The notes below the pieces were generated by a model. The model was not told the origin of the DNA and made no database searches. It saw nothing but the letters and a program-made list of their open reading frames with translations. From Streptococcus sanguinis SK355 (GTDB taxonomy: Bacteria; Bacillota; Bacilli; Lactobacillales; Streptococcaceae), in the NCBI RefSeq assembly GCF_000212855.1, contig NZ_GL890993.1, forward strand, positions 2,159,939 to 2,223,938: 64,000 bases of DNA, read 5' to 3'. A program made the position numbers and the translations under genes. Numbering within the stretch: position 1 is the stretch's first letter; each line of letters starts with the position of its first letter. This document shows, one piece after another, positions 47,426 to 55,357 of the stretch.

Positions 47426-48035
47426 TTTCAGCCAACTGCTGGCGAAGCTTGCTAAACCAGTTCAACTGAAAGCGAGCCGAATCCAGCCCAAATTCCAGCG
47501 TCTTCATCTCAAAATAGCCAATCTGGGAAATACTTTCAGCTAAATCAGCCGCCTGACTGGTCTCTATAAGCTCTGTAGCCAGGTGGCTGTTCTGCTCTAG
47601 ATAGGCTTTTACCTTTTCCTGCTCCTCTGTATAACGAATCGCGTCTTTGACAGCTTCAAACTCTTGGACTTCAACTTCCAGCCCCTCAATGGTCAAATCC
47701 AGCATGTGAAGCTGCTCTTTCTTAGGAATATAACCCATAAAAAGGAATTTCCCCAAGTCCATATTCTTGTTCTTGCTCATGTCGATAGGCGTTTTAAGCC
47801 ACTCCAAAAACAAGATTCGTCCCGAAGCGGTAATGGCATATTCCTTCTTCATTTTTCCTTTTTCTACATACTCCGAATAAGTCACCGCCCCTTGCTGGGA
47901 CAGTTTTTTTAAGGCTGCTTGGATACTTCCTAGACTGTCGCTGCACATAGAGCTGAAATTTTGCCGCATCACCTGACGAATTTCATAAACTGTAAAATAC
48001 TTTATCATGAGTAAGCCTAAAATTAATTTGTCCAT
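47409..48035 (-). CDS. PadR-family transcriptional regulator
   Basis: 208 residues. N-terminal winged helix: LILGLLMIKYFTVYEIRQVMRQNFSSMCSDSLGSIQAALKKL, then a wing with KKEYAITASGRILFLEWL. The C-terminal half is a long coiled-coil dimerisation region typical of the larger PadR group (VirR/PadR with C-terminal domain). PadR proteins usually repress nearby efflux or membrane-protein genes until a ligand binds. The likely target here is its own operon with the 46418 gene. ATGGAGGAGAA precedes the ATG. Confidence 0.87.
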   Translation of the reverse strand: MDKLILGLLMIKYFTVYEIRQVMRQNFSSMCSDSLGSIQAALKKLSQQGAVTYSEYVEKGKMKKEYAITASGRILFLEWLKTPIDMSKNKNMDLGKFLFMGYIPKKEQLHMLDLTIEGLEVEVQEFEAVKDAIRYTEEQEKVKAYLEQNSHLATELIETSQAADLAESISQIGYFEMKTLEFGLDSARFQLNWFSKLRQQLAENEKEG

Positions 48036-48129
48036 TTCTCCTCCATATCACGATTTCTTTATATACCTAATAGTAACATTTCTGCTTCGATTTATCAAGG
48101 GCAAACAAAAAGCCTATTCAAAAATAGAC

Positions 48130-48579
48130 TTAAGCTTGATCCAGCGGATAGACCTTGCGAAATTCTTCTAGGACGACACCCGTTTCTTGGGAAAATTCCA
48201 AACCGGCTTCCGCCAGACACTCCGTGAAAAATTCCTGATGGACTTGCTGCCAGTAGGCCAAGGATTTGTCTCCTTCTCCTTCCTTAAAGGCGTGTTCGGC
48301 TGAAACCTCATTAAAAGGCAGCACAGAGACTTTGGTGATTTCAATGATACAGACTGCCCTATCTTGACTGTCTAAAATGACATCAAAACTTCCTGCCTGC
48401 GGCAAGGGCTCATTTTCAAGCTTATAGAGCTCATAGGCCGAAGCAGTCGCTGTCTTTTCACCACGAAGCACTAAGTCAGCCAGTTGGTCTGCTTGAACAC
48501 CGAAGACCCAAGCGTCAATTTCGTCGCCAATCGCTGGATTGATTTTCTTGTAGGCCTGCCACATTTCTTTTGGGGTCAT
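48130..48579 (-). CDS. ASCH-domain protein
   Basis: 149 residues. The ASCH fold is indicated by ADLVLRGEKTATASAYELY and by the acidic FNEVSAEHAFKEGEGDKSLAYWQQVH stretch, which is typical of bacterial ASCH proteins. ASCH domains bind RNA or nucleotides; some act as nucleases or as amidohydrolases for modified cytidine. The role here is unknown. ATG 48579 is used, being at correct distance from AGGAG; a 21-codon upstream extension is improbable. Confidence 0.85.
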   Translation of the reverse strand: MTPKEMWQAYKKINPAIGDEIDAWVFGVQADQLADLVLRGEKTATASAYELYKLENEPLPQAGSFDVILDSQDRAVCIIEITKVSVLPFNEVSAEHAFKEGEGDKSLAYWQQVHQEFFTECLAEAGLEFSQETGVVLEEFRKVYPLDQA

Positions 48580-48819
48580 CATTTCTCCTGTCTTTCTCAT
48601 TATAAAAATTTCTATACTAGTCCGTATCTTTATCAAAGCCAATAAAGAAAGCCGCCTCTAAAAAACTCTTGATGAATTATCTCTATTCAAAATCCATAAA
48701 GTCATCATCCCCTTACATAGAAAGCAGACACCATTTTATAGCCTCTAGGCATTTCGAGACTTGCTTCCGTAACAAACCTTTGGTAAAATGTTAGCAACAC
48801 AAGTCTAAAGGAGGCGCTT

Positions 48820-49509
48820 ATGACTCAAAAAACGATCCGTCGCTGGGCTCCCTGGTCTATTTTAGGAAGCTGGCTGATTTATGTTGCAGATATATTGATT
48901 GCTATCTCTGACGGTTTTGGAAAGGGATTTTGGCAGCACATGCCTGATTTAGCAGCTTGGAAAGTTGATTTTGCAGGCTATGCCTTACTTCTTTTCCCGC
49001 TTTTAGGAATGGGCGTCTATATCCTCTCTATCGGGCTGAGACAAAAATGGCTAGGAATAGTAGGAGCTTGGATTCTCATGACTGTCTGTGTTTTCCTCCA
49101 CACCAGCTATTTCTATTTTGCCGCCACTTCGCGGCTGTATGCCCATAATCCCTCTGCCGATATTGCAAAATTACTAGAAAGCTTTTCAATAGTGAAAAAT
49201 AACTTTCTGCTTATTTATTTCGTACTTATGGCTGTACTTCTCCTATTTATTGTTATCCTCGTTTTGAGTAAGAAAACGGCTTACCCGCGCTGGTTTGCCC
49301 TAACAACTCCCTTAACAGGAATTCTCCTTAGTCGGCTACTCAGCGCTATTGCACCAGCCCTTCGTGAAATGCTTTCTCCTATTCTCATTCCCGCCTTTTG
49401 GTTTGCTTCAATGATAACAATAGCCATGATTTTTGCCCTAAAGGACAAAAACTTTACCAACAAGGAAGCAAGTAGCTGTCCTGAAAATTCAGTTCTCCAT
49501 TTTCCTTAG
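48820..49509 (+). CDS. Uncharacterised polytopic membrane protein
   Basis: 229 residues with about six transmembrane segments (about 13-32, 47-70, 76-98, 125-150, 160-180, 188-205). No known motif. It resembles the small group of Firmicute membrane proteins often called hypothetical near DUF6796, but I cannot confirm that. AAAGGAGGCGCTT is a strong ribosome site. Its last codons overlap a small convergent frame (49454-49594). Confidence 0.7.
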   Translation: MTQKTIRRWAPWSILGSWLIYVADILIAISDGFGKGFWQHMPDLAAWKVDFAGYALLLFPLLGMGVYILSIGLRQKWLGIVGAWILMTVCVFLHTSYFYFAATSRLYAHNPSADIAKLLESFSIVKNNFLLIYFVLMAVLLLFIVILVLSKKTAYPRWFALTTPLTGILLSRLLSAIAPALREMLSPILIPAFWFASMITIAMIFALKDKNFTNKEASSCPENSVLHFP

Positions 49510-49594
49510 CATACAAACAGAAATCATCATCTAGCTCTTCCGATTTTACAGCCTCAATGATGTCTTTTAAGAAATAGGTTTGGTTTTTCTTCAT
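49454..49594 (-). CDS. Possible 46-residue protein, coupled to the GNAT gene
   Basis: ATG at 49594 overlaps the TGA stop of the upstream GNAT gene as ATGA, a classic coupling arrangement. The peptide (MKKNQTYFLKDIIEAVKSEE then LDDDFCLYAKENGELNFQ, ending LLPCW) is acidic and soluble and looks like a natural protein. It may be the N-terminal part of a longer ancestral protein, as it stops shortly. It overlaps the 3' end of the convergent membrane-protein gene by 56 bp. Confidence 0.45.
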   Translation of the reverse strand: MKKNQTYFLKDIIEAVKSEELDDDFCLYAKENGELNFQDSYLLPCW

Positions 49595-50334
49595 TGGTCA
49601 AAAGTCCCTTTCCATTCATAAGCCGGATAAGCTCCTAGGTACTGATAGCCCAAGCTTTCTGCGACCTTCTTGGAGGCTTCATTGTGCGCATCCCATAGAG
49701 GAAAGAGTGAGCGTTTTTGAGCTTCTAAAATCATCTGGGCACCCAAGATTTTGGCCAAGCCCTGTCTTTGGTAGGCTGGCTTGGTAGCAATTTCAATCTC
49801 AAGAGCTCCATGATAGACTAATCCTGTTGATACGCCAGCGATGATTTCCTCTCCTGAATAGAATAAAAAACCAAAGCCACCCGCCGCTTGAAAATGGTCA
49901 AAATCGGAAAAATCACCCTGCAAATCCTGAGACCAGGCTTCCTCAGCCAAACGCTCATAACTCTCCCTATCAATCGGACAAAGGTAGTAGTTTGCAGGTA
50001 GCCTACGCTGCCATTTCTCCAAAGCCTCTGTGTCAAAGGCAACCTTGTCCGCAAAAGCATAGCGAGTAAACTGCTGCAGCTCACTCTGACTATCCAGAAA
50101 CTCTTGCCAACTGCGCTCCTCGGAGATAATGACCTTGTCAGCTAAACTATATTTTTTGCTAAATTCCTGCCACAAATCCGGATCCACCTGACCAGCCGGA
50201 AAGATGAAATTTCCTAGTTGGTAAAGGCAGGATGTCTCAGGCGCATTCATGAAGTACTGCCCTAGGCCAACATCCAAACCGTAAAGTACCATATTTTTGG
50301 TCCAGGATTGGAAAAAAGTATCCTTTGCTTTCAT
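49591..50334 (-). CDS. GNAT-family N-acetyltransferase with N-terminal extension
   Basis: 247 residues. The acetyltransferase core is C-terminal (about 135-245): EIEIATKPAYQRQGLAKILGAQMI is the acetyl-CoA-binding region, and VAESLGYQYLGAYPAYEWKG is typical of the GNAT_acetyltr_2-like (BltD/GNA1-type) end. The N-terminal half is a degenerate second GNAT-like domain. Substrate is unknown. The start overlaps the stop of the GDPD gene by 4 bp (ATGA). Confidence 0.82.
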   Translation of the reverse strand: MKAKDTFFQSWTKNMVLYGLDVGLGQYFMNAPETSCLYQLGNFIFPAGQVDPDLWQEFSKKYSLADKVIISEERSWQEFLDSQSELQQFTRYAFADKVAFDTEALEKWQRRLPANYYLCPIDRESYERLAEEAWSQDLQGDFSDFDHFQAAGGFGFLFYSGEEIIAGVSTGLVYHGALEIEIATKPAYQRQGLAKILGAQMILEAQKRSLFPLWDAHNEASKKVAESLGYQYLGAYPAYEWKGTFDQ

Positions 50335-51311
50335 TCTTTACCTTCTTTCAGATGCAGTTCATTGATTTTATTCGTCCAGATATAGCCGTCAAAGCCCTCT
50401 GGGATATCTTTTAGACTATGGATATGATCGAAACCTTCTGATAAATCGCTGCCGCCAGCTGTTAGCTCAACCCGTGTATTGACAGCTTCCATTCTTTCCA
50501 TAAATTTGTTTGGCCAACCCCATAAGAATTTGGCATATTTCAAAGGAATGCGCAGCTCTGCATTTTTCATTTCCTCAGGGATATAGCCCGTAAAGCCCAA
50601 TAATTCATATTGGATAAGAGCATTAAGCATGCGATTTTTGGACAAGAGCTTGAGGCTGCTGCTTTGACTGCGCAACCACTGAACGCCTTCCTCGCTTGCC
50701 CCGCAAACACTGAGTTTATTTAGCCTTTCGGGCGAGAGCGTTTTTAGTTTCTCCCACAAGACTTTATAGGTTTCTAATTTCCCGTCTTTGACCTCAATCA
50801 CAAACTCCTTGTCGGGAAAGGACTCAAAAACCTCATCTATTGTGGGCATCTGACCGACTCCTTTTCCTCTAAAAGGATAGGTTTTTCCGCCATCAGCCGT
50901 ATAACCGTAGCCAATATCCATCTTTTTGAGTTCAGCCATCGTGTAGTCCTGAATTTCTCCCTCAATGCCAGTTTTGAATTCCAAAGTTGCATCATGAAAA
51001 ACTGCCAGTTGCTTGTCTTTGGACAATTTTACATCAAACTCCACTGCATCTGCTCCTAGGTCAAAAGCCGCCTGCATTGAAGAAATGGTGTTCTCAAGAT
51101 AGGGATGTGTAGGAGGGTCAATCATGGCTGCCGTATTGCTGTCCCAGTCCGCTTTAGACTCATCAAAGGTCTGCGCAAGCCCTCGATGGGCTAGGATTTT
51201 ATATTCCTTCCCATCTTTATTAGAAAAGAGGCTTGTATTGTTTAACCAGATAAGAAATAGCAGGGCTAGACAAAACAGATAAATCTTCTTGCGTTTTTGC
51301 CATTTAAACAT
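50331..51311 (-). CDS. Glycerophosphodiester phosphodiesterase, membrane-anchored
   Basis: 326 residues. One N-terminal membrane segment (about 9-26) and a GDPD barrel: LAHRG with catalytic His, ENT, and GADAVEFDVKLSKD with Glu/Asp metal ligands, then VFHDATL with the second catalytic His. It releases glycerol-3-phosphate from glycerophosphodiesters, here probably at the outer membrane face, such as lipid or teichoic-acid derived material. It precedes the GNAT gene with overlap and follows an SDR gene by 9 bp. Confidence 0.9.
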   Translation of the reverse strand: MFKWQKRKKIYLFCLALLFLIWLNNTSLFSNKDGKEYKILAHRGLAQTFDESKADWDSNTAAMIDPPTHPYLENTISSMQAAFDLGADAVEFDVKLSKDKQLAVFHDATLEFKTGIEGEIQDYTMAELKKMDIGYGYTADGGKTYPFRGKGVGQMPTIDEVFESFPDKEFVIEVKDGKLETYKVLWEKLKTLSPERLNKLSVCGASEEGVQWLRSQSSSLKLLSKNRMLNALIQYELLGFTGYIPEEMKNAELRIPLKYAKFLWGWPNKFMERMEAVNTRVELTAGGSDLSEGFDHIHSLKDIPEGFDGYIWTNKINELHLKEGKE

Positions 51312-51320
51312 TTTATTTCC

Positions 51321-52019
51321 TTACTTCAAACTCCAGCCGCCGTCGATTTTGATAATTTCACCCTGCATAGCAGCTGCCTTACCACTAGCTAGAAAGAGGC
51401 TGACGTCTGCCACTTCCTGAGGATCCAGCCAACGCCTGATCGGCGTTTCCTCAGCAACCCAGTCTGCCAGTCCGCCTGGCTCAAAGTCGGTGGCAGTCAT
51501 GGCTGTCTTGACTGCGCCTGGCGCCAGGCCAAATACTTGGATATTTTTATCCGCATAGTCTAAGGCTATCTGCTTGGTCAGGCCAGCCAGAGCATGCTTA
51601 GAGGCTGTATAGGCAGCACCGCCACCGCCAGCCAGAAAGCTAGCAATCGAGCACATATTAATGATGATACCGGACTTTTTCTCCAGCATTTTCTGCAGGT
51701 AAAAGCGAGTGATTTTCATGGTAGCGGTCAGATTGAGCGCAAAAATCTGCTCCCAGTCCTCGTCGCTGGTCTCGTGCAGGGGACGATAGTCATCCAAGAT
51801 ACCTGCTGTATTGCAGAGAATGTCCACCTCAGGTAAGCTAGTAAAGAGCGGTGTCAAATCCCCTGTCAAATCCATCTTGACAAAACGAAGTTCATTGAGA
51901 AAGCCAGGATTTTCATCCTTGTCCACCCCATAAACCCGGTAGCCATTTTCCAAAAAGGTCAGAGCCTGAGCTCGGCCGATGCCAGAGCTAGCTCCCGTCA
52001 CCAGTACTGTCTTAGTCAT
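51321..52019 (-). CDS. Short-chain dehydrogenase/reductase (FabG-like)
   Basis: 232 residues. Cofactor motif TGASSGIG, NTAG (variant of NNAG), catalytic Ser near 124 (CSIAS), and YTASK with Tyr and Lys. The length and C-terminus GEIIKIDGGWS are typical of 3-oxoacyl-ACP reductase-like SDRs. Because the FabG of fatty acid synthesis normally sits in the fab cluster, this is more likely another NAD(P)-dependent oxidoreductase. It overlaps the DUF2829 gene by 8 bp. Confidence 0.88.
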   Translation of the reverse strand: MTKTVLVTGASSGIGRAQALTFLENGYRVYGVDKDENPGFLNELRFVKMDLTGDLTPLFTSLPEVDILCNTAGILDDYRPLHETSDEDWEQIFALNLTATMKITRFYLQKMLEKKSGIIINMCSIASFLAGGGGAAYTASKHALAGLTKQIALDYADKNIQVFGLAPGAVKTAMTATDFEPGGLADWVAEETPIRRWLDPQEVADVSLFLASGKAAAMQGEIIKIDGGWSLK

Positions 52020-52248
52020 TCACTTCCACCCAATCTGTCGCGAGGACATCACAAGGAGTCGGACTCCACATGGAGAAGCCCTCACCTTCGCCTGAAACAT
52101 TGATGAGGAAATAAGGTGTCACTTCAAGAGCCACCCCATTCTGCTCAATCGTATCAAAGAGCTGGACGTAGTTTTCTGCCCCACCCCAGCCTGTACGCAC
52201 ATATTTTTTCTTGGCCTTAAGGCCTGGTAAAATTTCTTCAAATGTCAT
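52012..52248 (-). CDS. DUF2829 / Tad2-like domain protein
   Basis: 78 residues. It matches the DUF2829 family: MTFEEILPGLKAKKKYVRTGWGG at the start, and FSMWSPTPCDVLATDW near the end. DUF2829 includes the phage protein Tad2, which blocks Thoeris immunity by sequestering the cyclic ADP-ribose-type signal. Chromosomal members in streptococci are common and uncharacterised. AAAGGAGAAAACC precedes the ATG. It overlaps the SDR gene by 8 bp, so the two are translationally linked. There is no phage structural gene nearby. Confidence 0.85.
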   Translation of the reverse strand: MTFEEILPGLKAKKKYVRTGWGGAENYVQLFDTIEQNGVALEVTPYFLINVSGEGEGFSMWSPTPCDVLATDWVEVND

Positions 52249-52585
52249 GGTTTTCTCCTTTATCGTCTATAAACCTTGATTTGATAAGGTTTGTAAACCT
52301 CTGAAATGAGGTGGTTTTTAAATTTGTTCACCTTTTTGTGGACTCATAGACCATTTATAGCTTTTTCGTAGTACGAAACGGCCTCTTTTCATTTAACCTT
52401 CTACATCTACGATTGTACGGATATTGTCGCTATCTTAAATGATTTTTTCACACTCATAGTAGCCAAACTTTGCGAACATTGTTTTTTTGTTTTAAACTCC
52501 ACCAGCGAATTTCAGCTACTCATCTTGTATCATGACTCCATTGATGATTGCTTTTAAAATTTTTTATAGCAAAAATAGTTCATTA
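52249..52585. other. Gene-poor gap with probable decayed coding sequence
   Basis: No intact gene. On the minus strand a frame reads ...FAKFGYYECEKII, stop, DSDNIRTIVDVEG, stop (about 52390-52480). It looks protein-like on both sides of the stop. Directly after it, MKRGRFVLRKSYKWSMSPQKGEQI (24 codons) also looks like a fragment. I take this as a worn-down small gene, not identified. Confidence 0.35.
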
Positions 52586-53254
52586 CTAAAACTGGCTCAT
52601 CCTCTCCTTTTCGTCATCTAGTGACTGCTGCAATAAGTTAGCCAGTCCTTGGATGTTTTGAGCAGCTAAAAGCTCCATATACTCCGCCCTATCATCCTTG
52701 CTGATGATGATTGGAGCATCTAGGTACTTCATAGCTAAGTACATAAGAACCAAGCGGCCAGTGCGTCCATTCCCATCACTAAACGGATGAATACGCTCGA
52801 ACTGGATATGAGTATCAGCCAGTATCTCTACTATCTCATGCTCACTCTTTGCCGCATCTAGTCTATAAGCTGTATTGTCAGCCCATTGAGACATTAAGAA
52901 AGGCGTTTCGTCTGGCGATGCCGTCTTAAACTCAGCTCCTATGATGGCATTTTGAACAGTTTTAAACTGCCCTCTATCGTGCTGCAGGCGGTCTGTCAAT
53001 AGCGCATGGAAATCTTGCACCAGCCCCACAGTCAAGGGGGCGTTATTAGCTAAGCTATCCAGCAACAAAGAAAAAGCCTGTTTGTGGTTCTCTATCTCAT
53101 AGAACTCTCTGATACTCTTGTGCTTTCCTGGCAAGGTGCTTTCCAAGATGATACTGACGGTTTCAGGAAGAGATATAGTGTTGCCCTCAATCCCGCTAGA
53201 ATGGTAGGCAATACGGATCAGAATATCATCCAGATAATCTTGTTTATAGGTCAT
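52586..53254 (-). CDS. Fic-domain protein
   Basis: 222 residues. The complete Fic motif HPFSDGNGRTGR (156-167, catalytic His156) indicates AMP transfer or a related nucleotidyl transfer onto target proteins. The inhibitory motif SSGIEGN (19-25) fits [S/T]xxxE[G/N] in a helix N-terminal to the Fic core, so it is a self-inhibited class II-type Fic. It could act in a toxin-like manner or as a regulator. ATG 53254 has AAAGGA upstream; a GTG five codons earlier is also possible. No separate antitoxin gene is expected because inhibition is in cis. It follows a truncated GNAT gene directly. Confidence 0.92.
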   Translation of the reverse strand: MTYKQDYLDDILIRIAYHSSGIEGNTISLPETVSIILESTLPGKHKSIREFYEIENHKQAFSLLLDSLANNAPLTVGLVQDFHALLTDRLQHDRGQFKTVQNAIIGAEFKTASPDETPFLMSQWADNTAYRLDAAKSEHEIVEILADTHIQFERIHPFSDGNGRTGRLVLMYLAMKYLDAPIIISKDDRAEYMELLAAQNIQGLANLLQQSLDDEKERMSQF

Positions 53255-53268
53255 TTTGTTTCCTTTCA

Positions 53269-53463
53269 CTACTCTTTAGTGTATTTGATATTTAGAGATG
53301 TGTATGGCTTGCTTATGATTGAGAAATAACGCGCTTCAGGAGAAACCATTTCTTCATAATCTTCCAAGTCATTTTTCATATCATAAAAATCATAAGGTGC
53401 ATCGTAATGCCAGTCATTAGCAATTTCCAAAGCATGCTGCTGGGTTAGTGGTTCAATCATCAT
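53269..53463 (-). pseudogene. N-terminal fragment of a GNAT acetyltransferase
   Basis: 64 residues. MIEPLTQQHALEIANDWHYD and YDFYDMKNDLEDYEEMVSPEARYFS match the first ~50 residues of a known type of streptococcal GNAT protein (about 150-165 residues long). The last ~15 residues (KPYTSLNIKYTKE) look unrelated. The acetyl-CoA-binding region is missing. AGGAGGAGTAG stands before the ATG, so the fragment is probably still translated. The Fic gene begins 15 bp after its stop, so the loss probably occurred when Fic or its neighbour arrived. Confidence 0.7.
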
Positions 53464-53478
53464 CTACTCCTCCTTTCT

Positions 53479-53904
53479 CTAAAATTCCCAATAAAAGCGT
53501 TTTTGGTCTGATTTTTCGCTGCAACCAAGACTGCGATAAAATTCATGGGCTGCGGAGCGGGAAATACCTGAATTAATCCGAATCCCTGTGTAGCCTGCGG
53601 CTTTTGCCTCTTCGCGCAAAGCTTGCATCAGCGCTCTGCCATGTCCCTGCCCTTGAAAATCCTGAGCGACGGCCAAAGCCAAGAGATTGAGCAAGGACGG
53701 GAAATAGAGACAGTCGTAACTAGCCGCATGGGCATAACCTATGACCTGACCGCCTTCTTCAGCTACCAAAATCAAATGCTGGTCATTCTCTAGCAGCCTC
53801 TTCAGTTGAGCCTCCGTCGCTTCCCTATCGAAGTCATAGCCCAAGCACTCAGCATTAAGCCGCTGAATGGCTGCGGCATCTCTTAGTTTTACTTTACGAA
53901 TCAT
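53479..53904 (-). CDS. GNAT-family N-acetyltransferase
   Basis: 141 residues. LLNLLALAVAQDFQGQGHGRALMQALREEAKAAGYTGIRINSG is the acetyl-CoA-binding region (Q/RxxGxG/A). The C-terminal AHEFYRSLGCSEKSDQKRFYWEF is typical of the short GNAT proteins annotated as YpeA/RimI-like. The substrate is unknown. GAGGTGACAG lies before the ATG. It is upstream of the truncated GNAT gene with 15 bp between. Confidence 0.88.
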   Translation of the reverse strand: MIRKVKLRDAAAIQRLNAECLGYDFDREATEAQLKRLLENDQHLILVAEEGGQVIGYAHAASYDCLYFPSLLNLLALAVAQDFQGQGHGRALMQALREEAKAAGYTGIRINSGISRSAAHEFYRSLGCSEKSDQKRFYWEF

Positions 53905-53967
53905 CTGTCACCTCGTTCTTCTCTTTATTATAGCAGAAAAGCAGTCTTTTTGACTGCTTTCAATGAA

Positions 53968-54912
53968 CTATTCTCCCATCTGTCCCTTCAACCAAGACTC
54001 CGCCTCTTCTAAAGGCTGGTCTGTTAGGACATCGGGCTGAATGGCCTCATTCTCATAAAGCTTGCCCGTGCGATCTAGGATACTCGAGGTAGTCAAGAGC
54101 AAAACCGCTCCATCATATAGTTGATAATAATTATTTCCCGTAGTATAGCTTGCCGTTGGCTGACCAAATATTTTAACATTTTCCAGTCCCTTAAAAGCTA
54201 AAACAGTCATCTCTCCTGAGCTACCTGTCTTCCCATTGGTAAGGACAGCTATTGGCACTTTCTTTGCTTTCTCATCAGTCTGCTCCAGACCAAGCTGCTT
54301 AAGAATATCTGACCGAGAAATCGCGCTCTTGCTTCCATTTTTATAAACAAATTGGAAGAGGTCTTCATCAGGCAAAAGAGAGGACAGGCCCGCAATCATC
54401 GGATACATATTCCCGCCGGTATTGTCTCTCAAATCCACAAGAACCGCCTGATAGTCATCCTTTTTAAGAGCTGCTGAAAGTTTCTTGGCATAAGCTTTCG
54501 CTGCCTGTGCATCACCTGTGAAAGCAGGAACTTTTAAATAGAGAACTCCCTCTCGATTCTGCACTTCAGGGTGGTTTTTGCTTTCCGACCAATTTTCGGG
54601 ATTATCCTGTGGACTTAAAAAATAAGAATGCTTCCCGCCAGCCTTTTTGGTTAATTCTTCCAAAACAGGATAGGTATCTTGATAAGTCTTAGCTGATTCA
54701 AGCTTCTCCAAGGCTTTCTTCTTCTCATTCTCCCAGTCTTTGTCAGTATAAAGACCGAAATCAAGTTTTTTCACAACCGAGCGAGCGTAGTCCTGCGGAC
54801 TAGGTGGGAAAAGAAAAATGCCATAGTCTGGACCAAAGTAGGCCAGAAAACCCATTAAAAGAGCAAGCAAAACCAATACTGTTCCCAAGCAACCTAAAAG
54901 GACTTTTTTCAT
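53968..54912 (-). CDS. S41-family protease, nisin-resistance-protein-like (NSR)
   Basis: 314 residues. One N-terminal membrane segment (about 5-26) is followed by an extracellular S41 protease domain. His95 (GGKHSYF) and Ser232 (TGSSGEM) match the His/Ser positions of S. agalactiae NSR (about 320 residues), which cuts the C-terminus of nisin. DLRDNTGGNMYPM is the conserved S41 segment near 160-172. It would degrade an antimicrobial peptide outside the membrane. NSR is usually coupled to a BceAB-type transporter and a two-component system; a transporter is present 2 kb upstream, no regulator pair is. ATG 54912 is preceded by AAAGGTTG. The gene has a BceR-like operator of its own. Confidence 0.83.
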   Translation of the reverse strand: MKKVLLGCLGTVLVLLALLMGFLAYFGPDYGIFLFPPSPQDYARSVVKKLDFGLYTDKDWENEKKKALEKLESAKTYQDTYPVLEELTKKAGGKHSYFLSPQDNPENWSESKNHPEVQNREGVLYLKVPAFTGDAQAAKAYAKKLSAALKKDDYQAVLVDLRDNTGGNMYPMIAGLSSLLPDEDLFQFVYKNGSKSAISRSDILKQLGLEQTDEKAKKVPIAVLTNGKTGSSGEMTVLAFKGLENVKIFGQPTASYTTGNNYYQLYDGAVLLLTTSSILDRTGKLYENEAIQPDVLTDQPLEEAESWLKGQMGE

Positions 54913-54948
54913 AATTGCACAACCTTTCTTGTGAGGATTTCTGAGCTG

Positions 54949-55022
54949 ATTATAGCAAAATAGAGACACGTTTTCCATGTCTCTACCTTACATTTATCAT
55001 CGTCAATCTTACATTTTTGTAA
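54949..55022 (-). promoter_or_regulatory. Promoter and BceR/NsrR-like operator of the NSR-like gene
   Basis: Minus strand: -10 TATAAT (54949-54954). The palindrome TTACA-TTTT-TGTAA (55009-55022) stands 54 bp upstream, with a half-site TTACA at 54988-54992, 21 bp away. TNACA-N4-TGTAA is the reported BceR-type consensus. No clear -35 box is seen, as expected for activation. A perfect hairpin (54961-54985) lies within the interval. Confidence 0.7.
54961..54985 (-). terminator. Hairpin between operator and -10 of the NSR-like gene
   Basis: Minus strand: TAGAGACA, loop TGGAAAACG, TGTCTCTA, then TTTT. It can terminate transcription from the 55045 gene. It ends just before the TATAAT of the next promoter. 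Confidence 0.6.
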
Positions 55023-55044
55023 GATTATTTTAATCTACAGAAGC

Positions 55045-55314
55045 TTATTTCCATTTCTCACTCTTAGAGAATGCAATCATCAAACCAGACCCAGCTAGAA
55101 CTGCCAGAATAACAAGACAGATATTTTTCAGTGGATAGAGCCAGTCTTTATTTTTCTCATGCCAAGTTGTCTTCCAAAGCCGAACATACTCAGCATGCAT
55201 ATCTTCGGGCTGGTTCAGCTGAATATTAATCACAATCGCCAGTAAAATTAGGGCTATAAAAGCAAGGGCAAAGAGGCAGATTTTCTTCTTTTGGGTTAGG
55301 TTAAGGTTCTTCAT
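55045..55314 (-). CDS. Uncharacterised small membrane protein
   Basis: 89 residues with two transmembrane segments (about 11-29 and 62-82) and a polar loop containing MHAEYVRLWKTTWHEKNKDWL between them. No family recognised. AGAAGGAGAAAAGA precedes the ATG. It follows the APC permease gene by 43 bp, hence may be its cotranscribed partner. Confidence 0.7.
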   Translation of the reverse strand: MKNLNLTQKKKICLFALAFIALILLAIVINIQLNQPEDMHAEYVRLWKTTWHEKNKDWLYPLKNICLVILAVLAGSGLMIAFSKSEKWK

Positions 55315-55357
55315 TCTTTTCTCCTTCTACTTTCTTTTTAATAGCAATACTCTATCC

